From positions 1 to 14,423 of the forward strand of contig CALXAS010000017.1 in assembly GCA_944386315.1 (NCBI GenBank): a DNA stretch of 14,423 nucleotides, written 5' to 3'. A program made the position numbers and the translations under genes. The notes under the pieces were generated by a model, which ran no database searches, was not told the origin of the DNA, and worked only from the letters and a program-made list of their open reading frames with translations. Every line of letters begins with the position of its first letter. The stretch's first letter is position 1. Shown here one piece after another: positions 6,016 to 14,423 of this stretch. The DNA is from an uncultured Clostridia bacterium. GTDB lineage: Bacteria; Bacillota; Clostridia; TANB77; CAG-508.

Positions 6016-8241
6016 CTATCTATTATCTGGAGCCTCTGGAACAGTAGGAAATTTTATCGTATTTTGTTTTGCCCATTCTTCTGCAGATGGCATTTGTTTT
6101 AACACCGCAAAATCTTTTCCTTCTTGCAAATTTTCTATAATTTCTTTTAATTTTTGTGCTGCCTCCGGATTTTCTTCTTCATACTCTTCTGCATCCTCGC
6201 TAATAATATACCCTTTTTGGTATTTTAAATAGCTATCTGCCACTCCCATTTCATATACATTGGCATTAGATAAATAATTTTTTAGTGCTGGAATTTCTCT
6301 TTCTAACGTTTGCTTTACAGATAGCAAAGCTGTTCTATCTAGCATTCTATTATCTCTCGGCTTTATTTCTATACTTATCATTTGCCCCGGCATTTCGTAA
6401 ATTTCATTTTCATACTGTGCTACATTAAAGGAAATATCTACTAAAGCTTCTCCTACCGCTATAGTATATAGCCTACGAAGATTTTGTACAGATAATACTC
6501 TATCTAAATGTTCCATAGATATATTTTCTTTTTGCAGAAACTTTGCATACTCTTCTAAACCTGTAGTATCTCCTATTTGTTCTTCTCTTTTTCTCGTGGT
6601 ATACTCTGTTTCTTCTTTATCTTTGTAAGTTTTATGTGTCATTCTTCTGCTTTTAAAACCATAAGTTTCTTCTCCTTTATAAAAGGTCGTTCCGCTTCTA
6701 ATACGAAGTGTTTCTCTCTTTCTTAACAAATCATAATTTTGTGTATCATCATAATAAGTATCTTGTGAAGCATATTGTACTTTGTCTATTATCTTATAGT
6801 TTTCTTCTATTTGTTCTCTCACATCGTATAAACTTACATCTTTAGAAGAAGTAAGCACATATCTTAATTCTAGTTCTTCTTTTGGTTTGGAAACAGAACT
6901 TATTACTTCTTCTATTAGCTTTTTATAGTTTGCCTCAAATTCTTCTTTCGAAATTCCTAACTCTAATCGAATCATCTCTGGATTAATAGCTGTTATTTCC
7001 CTTGTAAAAAGTTGTACATTAATACGTTTTTGACATTCGGAATAGTCTTTAATACCATCATGGGTTATCACATTAATTCCCTCTGTGTCTGTACTTTTAT
7101 ATGGTTTTATCGTTCTTACTTCATGTACAATTCCTTTTGTATCTTCTGCTATCTCTGGAATAGCCTTATGTAATAAATAACGAATATAGCTTTCTTCTTT
7201 ATCTGTTTCCAAAGGGATATAATCTTGCACTGCTTGTTTTTGGTCGCACAAATATTTTAGCATTTCATTATCTGTTTGATTGGCTATTTTTTTCAAAGTT
7301 TCCTTGATAGGTGTTTCTAAAATTTGCATATGTTCCCCAATGGTGAAACTTGTCTTTTCCTCTGTTAAGAACTTTTGTATACTAGAAATTGTCTCTTGTG
7401 ATATTTCCTCTGGGTACTTTCTTAGTTCTTGTAACAAAAACTCTAATGTATGGTCTCCTAATATGGAGGCATTTGTATAATATATCTTTTCATAATTTCT
7501 CATTCTTTCATAAATGGCTGCCTCTACTAAATAGAGTTTTTCTTCCGGAATAGCAACTATTAATTGGTCTCCATCTAGTACTAATTCAAAGCTTTTAATT
7601 AATTCTGGTACATTGGTTAGTATGTTCATCCCTGCATATTTAGAGTCTCTAATTAAATAGTCTAATCGATCGGCATCTATGTTATTAGAAATAAAAGAAG
7701 CCAGTAGTTCCTTTAATTGCACTTGATTATTCTCTACTTTTACATGTTTTTTTGGTTTTGCTTCTTTTTTAAAACCATACACTTCTTCTAAAAATTCTGC
7801 TACTTTTTCTGCAAATCCTTCTCCACCATAATTTTCTAATATTTGGTGAATTTGTGTGTTTTCTCGAATTGCTTCCACACTTCTTTTTTCGTGTGAATAT
7901 CCTGTTATTTTTTCCTCTGTATGAGAAAAAGCAGCATGTCCTACATCATGTAATAGCATAGCAATTTTGGCAATTGTTTTTTCTTCTTTATCCATATGCA
8001 TACCATATTTACTTAGTTTATTTTCTATATGGTTAATAATTCTGCACATTAAATGATAAGAACCTATGCTATGCTCCAAACGCTTTTCTTCTTCCATACT
8101 TTCGTATTCAAAGCATGCTGTTCCTACTTGTGAGATATCTTTTAAACGTTGAAATTCTTCACATTGTACTAATTGTTTAAAAACACCTTCTAATACAATT
8201 TCTCCATGTACAATATCTTTATATACCATTCTTTCACTCAT
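6016..8241 (-). CDS. HD-domain phosphohydrolase fused to a CYTH (triphosphate tunnel) domain
   Basis: This 741-residue multidomain protein begins with a dNTPase/YwfO-like HD domain (about 6-300). Metal-binding residues are visible as H57 (RLEHS), H98-D99 (LLHDVGHAAFSH) and D189 in the NNIDADRLDYLIRDS stretch (186-200), which is diagnostic of this HD subfamily. After a helical linker, residues about 456-668 match the CYTH pattern: ELELR (456-460, for ExExK), DTYYDD (495-500), LRIR (512-515), YGFKSRR (527-533), a charged ETEYTTRKREE strand, RRLY (589-592), then VDIS and ISIEIKP (622-628). CYTH enzymes hydrolyse tripolyphosphate, ThTP or similar, or make cAMP. The tail is acidic and helical. It starts 3 nt after the dnaE stop, suggesting coupling. 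The start could also be M5. Domain calls are strong; the substrate is unknown. Confidence 0.82.
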   Translation of the reverse strand: MSERMVYKDIVHGEIVLEGVFKQLVQCEEFQRLKDISQVGTACFEYESMEEEKRLEHSIGSYHLMCRIINHIENKLSKYGMHMDKEEKTIAKIAMLLHDVGHAAFSHTEEKITGYSHEKRSVEAIRENTQIHQILENYGGEGFAEKVAEFLEEVYGFKKEAKPKKHVKVENNQVQLKELLASFISNNIDADRLDYLIRDSKYAGMNILTNVPELIKSFELVLDGDQLIVAIPEEKLYLVEAAIYERMRNYEKIYYTNASILGDHTLEFLLQELRKYPEEISQETISSIQKFLTEEKTSFTIGEHMQILETPIKETLKKIANQTDNEMLKYLCDQKQAVQDYIPLETDKEESYIRYLLHKAIPEIAEDTKGIVHEVRTIKPYKSTDTEGINVITHDGIKDYSECQKRINVQLFTREITAINPEMIRLELGISKEEFEANYKKLIEEVISSVSKPKEELELRYVLTSSKDVSLYDVREQIEENYKIIDKVQYASQDTYYDDTQNYDLLRKRETLRIRSGTTFYKGEETYGFKSRRMTHKTYKDKEETEYTTRKREEQIGDTTGLEEYAKFLQKENISMEHLDRVLSVQNLRRLYTIAVGEALVDISFNVAQYENEIYEMPGQMISIEIKPRDNRMLDRTALLSVKQTLEREIPALKNYLSNANVYEMGVADSYLKYQKGYIISEDAEEYEEENPEAAQKLKEIIENLQEGKDFAVLKQMPSAEEWAKQNTIKFPTVPEAPDNR

Positions 8242-8244
8242 CTG

Positions 8245-11200
8245 CTACACAACCTTTACTCGTTCTTTCCCTACTATTTCTTCTATTTGCTCTTGTATTT
8301 CTGGTGTTACATACATTGCTCCAGCTGGGTCTTTTCTCTCTCCACTTACAATTTCTAAAGCAATATTGTTTTTATCTCCTGTGAAAAAATGAATCGCTCC
8401 TCTTAATTTTTCCTTCTGTCCTTCGTCTAAAGTAGTGATATCTATTTCTAACTTGCTTGGCATATTCGATGCTGGCATATCACTTTGCTCTCCAAATGCT
8501 GTTATTTTACTTGCAATAATGGTTACATTTTGTTCTTCTTCTCGTATACTTAGCCTTCCTTCTATCATTACAATCTCATCTTCTATTAGAACAGAGGTAG
8601 AAGCTTGATAGCAATTTTCAAATACAATTACCTCCATACTTCCATGTAAATCTTCTATGGTAACAAATGCCATGATTTTATTATTTTTGGTATATTTTTT
8701 CTTAATGCTAGAAATAATACCTGCATATTTTACATTTTGATTATCATGATAAGGGAATTTTCCTGTTTGTTCTAGTTCTGTTAGTCCTTCTTTTACTTTT
8801 AAACTATCGATATTAGTTCTTGCTTCTATTTGCTGTTTTAGTCCTTCTAATGGGTGACCAGAGATGTATAGACCTAGCATTTCTTTTTCCATAGATAATA
8901 GTTCTTTTTCGGAATACTCTTTTAATGTAGTATACGTATATTTTAGCTTTTCTAAATCTTCTTCCGGTGTAGAAGCTGCTAAATCAAACATAGATACTTG
9001 CCCTTTAAAATTCTTTTTACTACTATCTGCTATACTATTTATAATATCCTCAAAAGATGCCATTAACGTACTTCTTGTTTGTTCAAATTCATCAAACGCT
9101 CCTGCTTTTATTAAACTTTCTATACATTTTTTGTTGACTGCTTCATTTTGTATTCTTTCGCAGAAATCTGTAAAGGAAGTATATTCCCCCTTTTTCTTTC
9201 TTTCTTCTACAATACTATCTACGGCGGAAGTTCCTACATTTTTAATACTACCTAGCCCAAAACGAATTTTATTTCCCTCTTCTACGGTAAATTTTGTAAA
9301 ACTTTTATTAATATCTGGTTTTAAAATTTCAATATGTAGTCTTTTACATTCGTCAATATAGTATGGGACTTTATCTAAATTACCTAGATAACTATTCATA
9401 GTAGCTGCCATAAACTCTGCTGGATAATAGGCTTTTAAGTAGGCAGTTTGGTAAGAAAGCACCGCATAAGCTGCTGCATGCGACTTATTAAAGGCATATT
9501 TTGCAAACTCTGCCATTTCGTCAAATATCGTATTGGCTGATTTTTCATCAATTCCATTTCTAACGCAACCTGGCACTACTACATTTCCATTCTCGTCTAC
9601 TTGTCCATGAATAAAAATTTCTCTTTCTTTTGCCATTACATCTAGTTTTTTCTTACCCATGGCACGTCTTACTAAATCTGCTCTTCCCAAAGAATACCCG
9701 GCTAAATCCCTTACAATTTGCATAACTTGTTCTTGATACACCATACAACCATAAGTAACCTCTAAAATTGGCTTTAAGGCAGGGTGTGTATACACAGCGT
9801 GTTCTGGATCTTTTTTATTAGCGATATATCGTGGAATTTGGTCCATTGGTCCCGGTCTATATAAAGAAACCCCTGCTATAATATCCTCTAGACTATCTGG
9901 TTTTAACTCTTTCATAAAGTTGGTCATACCTTGGCTTTCAAATTGGAAAATACCCACACTATTTCCTTCTTGCCATAGTTTATATACTTTGGGGTCATTC
10001 ATTTCTTCGTCAAATACCACGTCTATTCCTCTATTTTGTTTTACTATCTCTTTGGTATCTTCTATTAAAGTTAAAGTTCTTAATCCCAAAAAGTCCATTT
10101 TTAGAAGCCCTAACTCTTCTAGCGTTGTCATAACATATTGTGTAGAAATGGTATTATCTCTCATATATAAAGGAACATAGGTATCTACTGGCTCTTTGGT
10201 AATAACAATTCCACAAGCATGGGTAGAAGCCTGTCTTGGCATACCTTCTAATGCCATAGCAATATCTAATAATTTTTTGGTTTCTGGATTGGTATCATAT
10301 AATTCTTTTAATTCCCTATTTTGTTCCATAGCCTTTTGAATAGTAATGTGTAGCTCATTTGGTATCATTTTAGCAAGTTTGTCTGCCTCTGCATAAGGTA
10401 CATCTAACACTCTTGCTACATCACGAATTACCATTCTAGCAGACATAGTACCAAAAGTAATAATCTGAGAAACATGGTCATGTCCGTATTTCTCGCATAC
10501 ATAATCTATTACTTTATCTCTTTTCGCATCACTAAAGTCCACGTCAAAATCTGGCATACTAATTCTTTCTGGATTCAAGAAACGCTCAAATAGTAAATTG
10601 TACTTAATAGGGTCAATATCTGTAATTCCTATGGCATAAGCTACAATGGAACCTGCTCCAGAACCACGTCCTGGTCCTACGGCAATATCGTGTGTTTTGG
10701 CATAATGAATGTAGTCCCACACAATTAAGAAATAGTCCACATATCCCATTTTCTTAATAACAGATAATTCATAATTTTTTCTTTCTTCTAATTCTTGCGT
10801 TAAAGTTTCTCCATAACGTTTATGCATTCCCCCATTAGTTAATGTCTCTAAATAATCGTAATGGTCTTTAAATCCTGCTGGTACATCATAATTTGGCAAA
10901 ATGGTATGTCCAAATTCAAATTCCACATTACATTTATCTGCAATTTTTACCGTATTTTCTATGGCTTCTGGCACATTAGAAAAATAGTCTGCCATTTCCT
11001 CTGGAGACTTGATATATAGTTCATCTGTGTCAAAACGCATTCTGTCCTCATCAGACATCTTTTTGCCAGTTTGAATACATAAAAGTACTTCGTGGTTATA
11101 GGCATCTTCTCTTCTGGAATAGTGGGCATCATTGGTAGCCACTAAGGGAATATTTAATTCCCTAGAAAGTTCTATCAATTTTTGATTTACAAGAGCTTGC

Positions 11201-11742
11201 TCTTTTACACCATTATTTTGAATTTCTAAATAATAGTCCTCTCCAAATACATCTCTATACCAATTAGCCACTTTTTTTGCTTCTTCCATATCCTCTTTTA
11301 AAATGGCTTGGTTGACTTCTCCTGCTAAACAAGCACTACAACAAATTAAATCTTCGTGATATTGCTGCAAAATTTCTTTATCAATACGAGGTTTATAATA
11401 AAAACCTTCTGTGTAACTTAAGGAAACCAATTTGGATAAATTTTTATATCCATTTTGGTTTTTCGCAAGTAAAATTAAATGATTGTACTTGCTATCCAAA
11501 TTAGGATCTTTATCTTTCCTACTCCTTGGAGCAACGTACACCTCACAACCAATAATTGGCTTAATTCCATTGGCTTTGCATGCTTTATAAAAATCAATTA
11601 CACCAAACATGGCACCATGGTCTGTAATTGCAATTGCTTTCATTCCTAAGTCTTTTGCAATCACAGGAATATCTTTAATTCTATTGGCTCCATCTAACAA
11701 ACTATACTCACTATGTATATGTAAATGCACAAAATCTGGCAT
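8245..11742 (-). CDS. dnaE: DNA polymerase III alpha subunit, DnaE type
   Basis: This is a C-family replicative polymerase of 1165 residues, normal for DnaE. The N-terminal PHP domain (HLHIHSEYSLLDG from residue 6) keeps metal-ligand-like residues H8, H10, D41-H42, E67, D205 and H207. The palm has GPGRGSGAGS (356-365) and PDFDVDF (397-403), where D400 and D402 align with the catalytic aspartates; a third carboxylate is in LLKMDFLGLRTL. Fingers (FNKSHAAAYAVLSYQTAYLKA), a helix-hairpin-helix region (FGLGSIKNVG) and a C-terminal OB fold (AGIISSIKKKYTKNNKIMAFVTIED) follow. Many Bacillota also have PolC, so this may be the primer-extending or error-prone partner rather than the main enzyme. GGAGG precedes the ATG. 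It is flanked closely by the HTH gene (27 nt) and the HD-CYTH gene (3 nt). Confidence 0.97.
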   Translation of the reverse strand: MPDFVHLHIHSEYSLLDGANRIKDIPVIAKDLGMKAIAITDHGAMFGVIDFYKACKANGIKPIIGCEVYVAPRSRKDKDPNLDSKYNHLILLAKNQNGYKNLSKLVSLSYTEGFYYKPRIDKEILQQYHEDLICCSACLAGEVNQAILKEDMEEAKKVANWYRDVFGEDYYLEIQNNGVKEQALVNQKLIELSRELNIPLVATNDAHYSRREDAYNHEVLLCIQTGKKMSDEDRMRFDTDELYIKSPEEMADYFSNVPEAIENTVKIADKCNVEFEFGHTILPNYDVPAGFKDHYDYLETLTNGGMHKRYGETLTQELEERKNYELSVIKKMGYVDYFLIVWDYIHYAKTHDIAVGPGRGSGAGSIVAYAIGITDIDPIKYNLLFERFLNPERISMPDFDVDFSDAKRDKVIDYVCEKYGHDHVSQIITFGTMSARMVIRDVARVLDVPYAEADKLAKMIPNELHITIQKAMEQNRELKELYDTNPETKKLLDIAMALEGMPRQASTHACGIVITKEPVDTYVPLYMRDNTISTQYVMTTLEELGLLKMDFLGLRTLTLIEDTKEIVKQNRGIDVVFDEEMNDPKVYKLWQEGNSVGIFQFESQGMTNFMKELKPDSLEDIIAGVSLYRPGPMDQIPRYIANKKDPEHAVYTHPALKPILEVTYGCMVYQEQVMQIVRDLAGYSLGRADLVRRAMGKKKLDVMAKEREIFIHGQVDENGNVVVPGCVRNGIDEKSANTIFDEMAEFAKYAFNKSHAAAYAVLSYQTAYLKAYYPAEFMAATMNSYLGNLDKVPYYIDECKRLHIEILKPDINKSFTKFTVEEGNKIRFGLGSIKNVGTSAVDSIVEERKKKGEYTSFTDFCERIQNEAVNKKCIESLIKAGAFDEFEQTRSTLMASFEDIINSIADSSKKNFKGQVSMFDLAASTPEEDLEKLKYTYTTLKEYSEKELLSMEKEMLGLYISGHPLEGLKQQIEARTNIDSLKVKEGLTELEQTGKFPYHDNQNVKYAGIISSIKKKYTKNNKIMAFVTIEDLHGSMEVIVFENCYQASTSVLIEDEIVMIEGRLSIREEEQNVTIIASKITAFGEQSDMPASNMPSKLEIDITTLDEGQKEKLRGAIHFFTGDKNNIALEIVSGERKDPAGAMYVTPEIQEQIEEIVGKERVKVV

Positions 11743-11769
11743 GTTCTTTCCTCCTTTTTTCTGCTAGCA

Positions 11770-12162
11770 TTATATTGAAAAGGCGATATTATAAAACCAT
11801 ATGGTTACCACAACTAATATAATAAATAAGATTACTCTGCAAAACCAAATCGTTCCATAAATAGAAAATCCAATCAGATAACTAAGCCATCTAATAATCC
11901 ATTTATGAATTCCTTCTATTCCTTCTTTTAGGGTCTGTTCTTTAATATGTAATATTTTAGCACTTGAAATTTGATAAATTTCTGACAATTTATAAATAGC
12001 ATCCAAATCTGGATATTCCAAGTCTCTCTCCCATTTTTTTATATTCTTTATCTGTACTCCTGGTAGCTTTATCTTATCTACTAATTCTTGCTCTGTATAT
12101 CCTTTATTTTTTCTTAAATAATACAACCATTGTCCAAAATCTAAACCTTTTTCCTTTTTCAT
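11770..12162 (-). CDS. Membrane-anchored helix-turn-helix (XRE-like) protein
   Basis: This 130-residue protein combines an N-terminal XRE/Cro-like HTH (about 9-68: FGQWLYYLRKNKGYTEQELVDKI, then KKWERDLEYPDLDAIYKLSEIYQIS) with a strongly hydrophobic C-terminal segment (about 91-128). The latter is long enough for one long or two short membrane helices, broken by R109. Such proteins could tie a DNA-binding or protein-protein domain to the membrane; no specific family is recognised. GAGGA lies 6 nt before the ATG. It is in line with rqcP (86-nt gap) and dnaE (27-nt gap). Its target is unknown. It might instead be a structural or envelope factor rather than a transcription regulator. Confidence 0.7.
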   Translation of the reverse strand: MKKEKGLDFGQWLYYLRKNKGYTEQELVDKIKLPGVQIKNIKKWERDLEYPDLDAIYKLSEIYQISSAKILHIKEQTLKEGIEGIHKWIIRWLSYLIGFSIYGTIWFCRVILFIILVVVTIWFYNIAFSI

Positions 12163-12248
12163 TTTTTATCCTCTTTTACTTTCAATTTTTATTTTCTTTA
12201 TTCTACATTTCTATTTTTCACTGCAGTTTAGTATATTTTTTAATCGCC

Positions 12249-12485
12249 TTATAATATTTTCACAACCTCTCCTATTTCTTTTCCTGATACTTTTGGTATT
12301 TGTAATATTTCAAACTTAGATGTTTTATCTCCAAATTTAATTTCTACTACATCCCCTACTTTTACTTCATAGCTAGGTTTTACTACTTTTCCATTTACAG
12401 AAATCCTGCCACTATCCGCTGCTTCATTAGCAACGGTTCTTCTTTTTATTACTCTTGCTACTTTTAAAAATTTATCTAGTCTCAT
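12249..12485 (-). CDS. rqcP: S4-domain RNA-binding protein RqcP (YabO-like)
   Basis: This 78-residue S4-domain protein opens MRLDKFLKVARVIKRRTVANEAADSGR, a close match to the RqcP/YabO family, which binds stalled 50S subunits with RqcH and supports C-terminal alanine tailing in ribosome quality control. R2 and R16, reported as important for ribosome binding in Bacillus subtilis, are both present. The rest (ISVNGKVVKPSYEVKVGDVVEIKFG) completes the S4 fold. The ATG at 12485 is chosen over an in-frame GTG at 12494, because that GTG lies inside the ribosome binding site AGAGGTGA and family members begin MRLDKFL. It follows addA by 29 nt. A heat-shock Hsp15-like role is less likely at this length. 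Confidence 0.9.
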   Translation of the reverse strand: MRLDKFLKVARVIKRRTVANEAADSGRISVNGKVVKPSYEVKVGDVVEIKFGDKTSKFEILQIPKVSGKEIGEVVKIL

Positions 12486-12507
12486 ATATATCACCTCTTT
12501 ATCTTCC

Positions 12508-12538
12508 TTGCAATTTAAGGAACGTCCCTAAATTGCAA
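12508..12538 (-). repeat. Imperfect palindrome spanning the addA stop codon
   Basis: The arms TTGCAATTTAGG (12538..12527) and CCTTAAATTGCAA (12520..12508) pair over 12 bp with one bulge around a 6-nt centre; the centre itself has an ACGT core. The element encodes the last residues of AddA (LQFRDVP) and the stop codon, and ends just ahead of the rqcP ribosome binding site. There is no U run after it, so it is not a standard terminator. It resembles small REP-like hairpins, but no second copy is in the window. Confidence 0.55.
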
Positions 12539-14423
12539 TTGTTTTCCTAGATAAGTAGAATAAATTGCTACTTTATCTACTTTTCTGTGCAATGCTTTTT
12601 CTAACGCTTCTTGATACAATTTTAGTTGCTCTTTATATTTTTTCCACAATTCTATTTCTTGCCCTTTTTCTACATAATCTGTTTTGTAATCTACCAATAC
12701 TACTTCTCCTTTGGCAGAAATATAATATAAATCTATTATACCTTGTACTAGTATTTTATCTTCTTTTCCTGCTCCTTCATAGATTTCCTCTGCTGGCACT
12801 TGGATATAAAATGGCTGTTCTTTATGAATTTCTTGTGCCTGTTTTAATTCTTTCCACAAATCGGATTGCACATACTGTAGTAAAAGATGGATAGGAATTT
12901 CTTCTTTTTCTTGCTCGGTTATCATTTCCTTTTGTACTAATTCTTCTAGCAATTGTTCTATTGCTTCTTTAGTATACTCTTTTTCTACTTCCATCTTTTC
13001 TATACATAAATGTACCAACGTTCCTCTTTGCGCATTTGTTATTTTGGTAACTGGCTTTGCAAAAATTGGCACAGTATACTCTTTTTTTTCATATTCTATT
13101 CCCAAAGCTTCCTCTAATTCTTGTTCTTCCTTTGTATCTTTTTCTCTTATTTCTTCTATCTGTACTCCTTTACCCTGCTTTCTTTCTTGTAACATTTCCT
13201 TTATTTTGGTAACAGATGTCTTTGTCGGAATTTGCAATGCTCCTCTATAAGGATATTCCCACTGCCAGCAATTTTCTATTTCTTCTATGATTTCTTCTTT
13301 TTTCGTAATGCTTTGCAATCTTTTTAATAGCTCTTCTTTTGGAGAATGTATTTCTTCCTTTTTTTCTTCTTGTCTTTCATAAGGAATTACTTGCATTTGT
13401 ATCCATTCTTTTGCTTGTTCTTTCTGTTTTAGTATTACCAATTCTATCCAATCTAAATAAGAAATGTATTTTCTTAATATACTTGGATGAATTCCTTTTC
13501 CTTCATACATAGAAAGTAGTGCTTCTTTTTCTTCCAACTTTTTTTCTACCTCTTTGGAAACTCCTGTAAGGATTAACTTTTCTTTTGCTCTTGTTAATGC
13601 TACATATAAGACCCTCATTTCTTCTGCAATAGCTTCTTCTTTTGCTTGCAAACTAATTGCCTCTTTTGCTAATGTATTATAGGTAATCCTTTTTTCTATA
13701 TCAATACATTTTGGTCCGATTCCTAATGTTTCATGAAATAAAATTGGTTCGTTTAAATCTCTCATATTAAAATGTTTTTCTGTTCCACACAAAAATACGA
13801 CTGGAAATTCTAACCCCTTACTCTTATGAATACTCATAATGCGTACTACATTTTCGTTTTCTCCTATTATTTTAGCTGCGGACATATCTTTACTACTATT
13901 TTTTACTTTTTCCATAAATTGAATAAAATGGAATAACCCTTGAAAGCTAGCACTTTCATATTGTTTTGCCCTTTCAAATAACATACGTAAATTGGCTTGT
14001 TTTAATGCTCCGTTATTTAATAGACCTACATAATGGTAATAACCTGTTTCTCTATATAATTGCCATATAAATTCTTCTAAAGATTTTTCTTTTTGCTCTT
14101 TTTTCCATCTTTCTAATTGTTCTATAAAGTGATCTATTTTTACCCTTAATGTTTCTTTTGCTGAAATTCTAGCTTTCATAAATGCTTCATAAAAACTATT
14201 TTTTCTATCTACCAAGCGAATTTCCACTAATTCATTATCTGAAAAATTACCAATAGGAGAACGAAGTACGCACACGAAAGGGATATCTTGCATAGGATTA
14301 TCTATTATCTTTAATAAGGCAAGCATCGTTTGTATCTCTGTGGATTCTAAATATTGTGCTGAACTATCACTAAATACAGGTATATCTTGCTCTTCTAATT
14401 CTTTTTCATAAATAGGTGCCCTA
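12515..14423 (-). CDS. addA: ATP-dependent helicase/nuclease subunit A (AddA), C-terminal part
   Basis: AddA pairs with AddB in double-strand-break end processing (the RecBCD counterpart of Bacillota). The open frame continues to the window edge with no start, so 635 residues of the expected roughly 1200 are visible; the Walker A part lies outside. The first visible residues (RAPIYEKELEEQDIPVFSDSS) match the family's helicase core. Later come helicase motifs IMSIHKSKGLEFPVVFL and EEMRVLYVALTRAKEKL. The C-terminal RecB-type nuclease follows, with GTLVHLCIEKM, GIIDLYY and VDYKTDYV (codons 12694..12671) supplying the catalytic Asp and Lys, then the YKEQLKLYQEAL helix. It is intact to its stop. 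The last residues (RDVP) come from a palindrome. An addB gene would be expected upstream, outside the window. Confidence 0.96.
   Translation of the reverse strand, partial: RAPIYEKELEEQDIPVFSDSSAQYLESTEIQTMLALLKIIDNPMQDIPFVCVLRSPIGNFSDNELVEIRLVDRKNSFYEAFMKARISAKETLRVKIDHFIEQLERWKKEQKEKSLEEFIWQLYRETGYYHYVGLLNNGALKQANLRMLFERAKQYESASFQGLFHFIQFMEKVKNSSKDMSAAKIIGENENVVRIMSIHKSKGLEFPVVFLCGTEKHFNMRDLNEPILFHETLGIGPKCIDIEKRITYNTLAKEAISLQAKEEAIAEEMRVLYVALTRAKEKLILTGVSKEVEKKLEEKEALLSMYEGKGIHPSILRKYISYLDWIELVILKQKEQAKEWIQMQVIPYERQEEKKEEIHSPKEELLKRLQSITKKEEIIEEIENCWQWEYPYRGALQIPTKTSVTKIKEMLQERKQGKGVQIEEIREKDTKEEQELEEALGIEYEKKEYTVPIFAKPVTKITNAQRGTLVHLCIEKMEVEKEYTKEAIEQLLEELVQKEMITEQEKEEIPIHLLLQYVQSDLWKELKQAQEIHKEQPFYIQVPAEEIYEGAGKEDKILVQGIIDLYYISAKGEVVLVDYKTDYVEKGQEIELWKKYKEQLKLYQEALEKALHRKVDKVAIYSTYLGKQLQFRDVP

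Noticed and set aside
8864..9361. A 165-codon open frame on the plus strand, opposite dnaE
   Set aside because: It is antisense to conserved dnaE sequence, has low-complexity composition and no family match; a shadow of the real gene.
12163..12248. Promoter between rqcP and the HTH gene
   Set aside because: The stretch is AT-rich, but no -35/-10 pair with good spacing stands out.
12492..12494. GTG start codon for rqcP
   Set aside because: The GTG forms part of the ribosome binding site AGAGGTGA, and the family begins at the ATG three codons later.

Overview
The window is strongly AT-rich and every convincing gene lies on the minus strand, so transcription runs from high to low coordinates. 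The organism is most likely a low-GC member of the Bacillota, probably of the Clostridia. The reasons are an AddA-type recombination nuclease, an RqcP-like S4 protein, a T-box leader, strong AGGAGG-type ribosome binding sites and the tig-clpP-clpX order. The standard genetic code is used. No tRNA, rRNA, CRISPR array, transposase or phage gene was seen.

In transcription order, the right part (14423 to 4506) looks like one long gene string. It holds the C-terminal half of addA (cut by the window edge), rqcP, a small membrane-anchored HTH protein, the replicative polymerase dnaE, a large HD-CYTH fusion protein, a Ppx/GppA-like protein and a guanylate-kinase-like protein. Gaps are 3 to 86 nt. The last three genes combine four protein families that act on phosphoanhydrides or nucleotides (HD hydrolase, CYTH triphosphate tunnel, exopolyphosphatase/pppGpp-phosphatase fold, NMP kinase fold). 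They are the least understood and most interesting part of the window.

An extended -10 promoter overlapping the end of the kinase-like gene starts the second unit: trigger factor, ClpP and ClpX (4446 to 1075), a classic protein folding and degradation set. The tig-clpP gap carries a structured RNA candidate just ahead of the clpP ribosome binding site. Then follows a two-gene toxin-antitoxin module (949 to 406) with its own promoter and an overlapping palindrome.

Directly behind the toxin stop codon a near-consensus promoter drives a T-box leader. Its antiterminator and terminator compete for the same five bases, and the specifier appears to be AUC (isoleucine). The controlled gene begins at position 25 and leaves the window after eight codons, so its identity cannot be told here.
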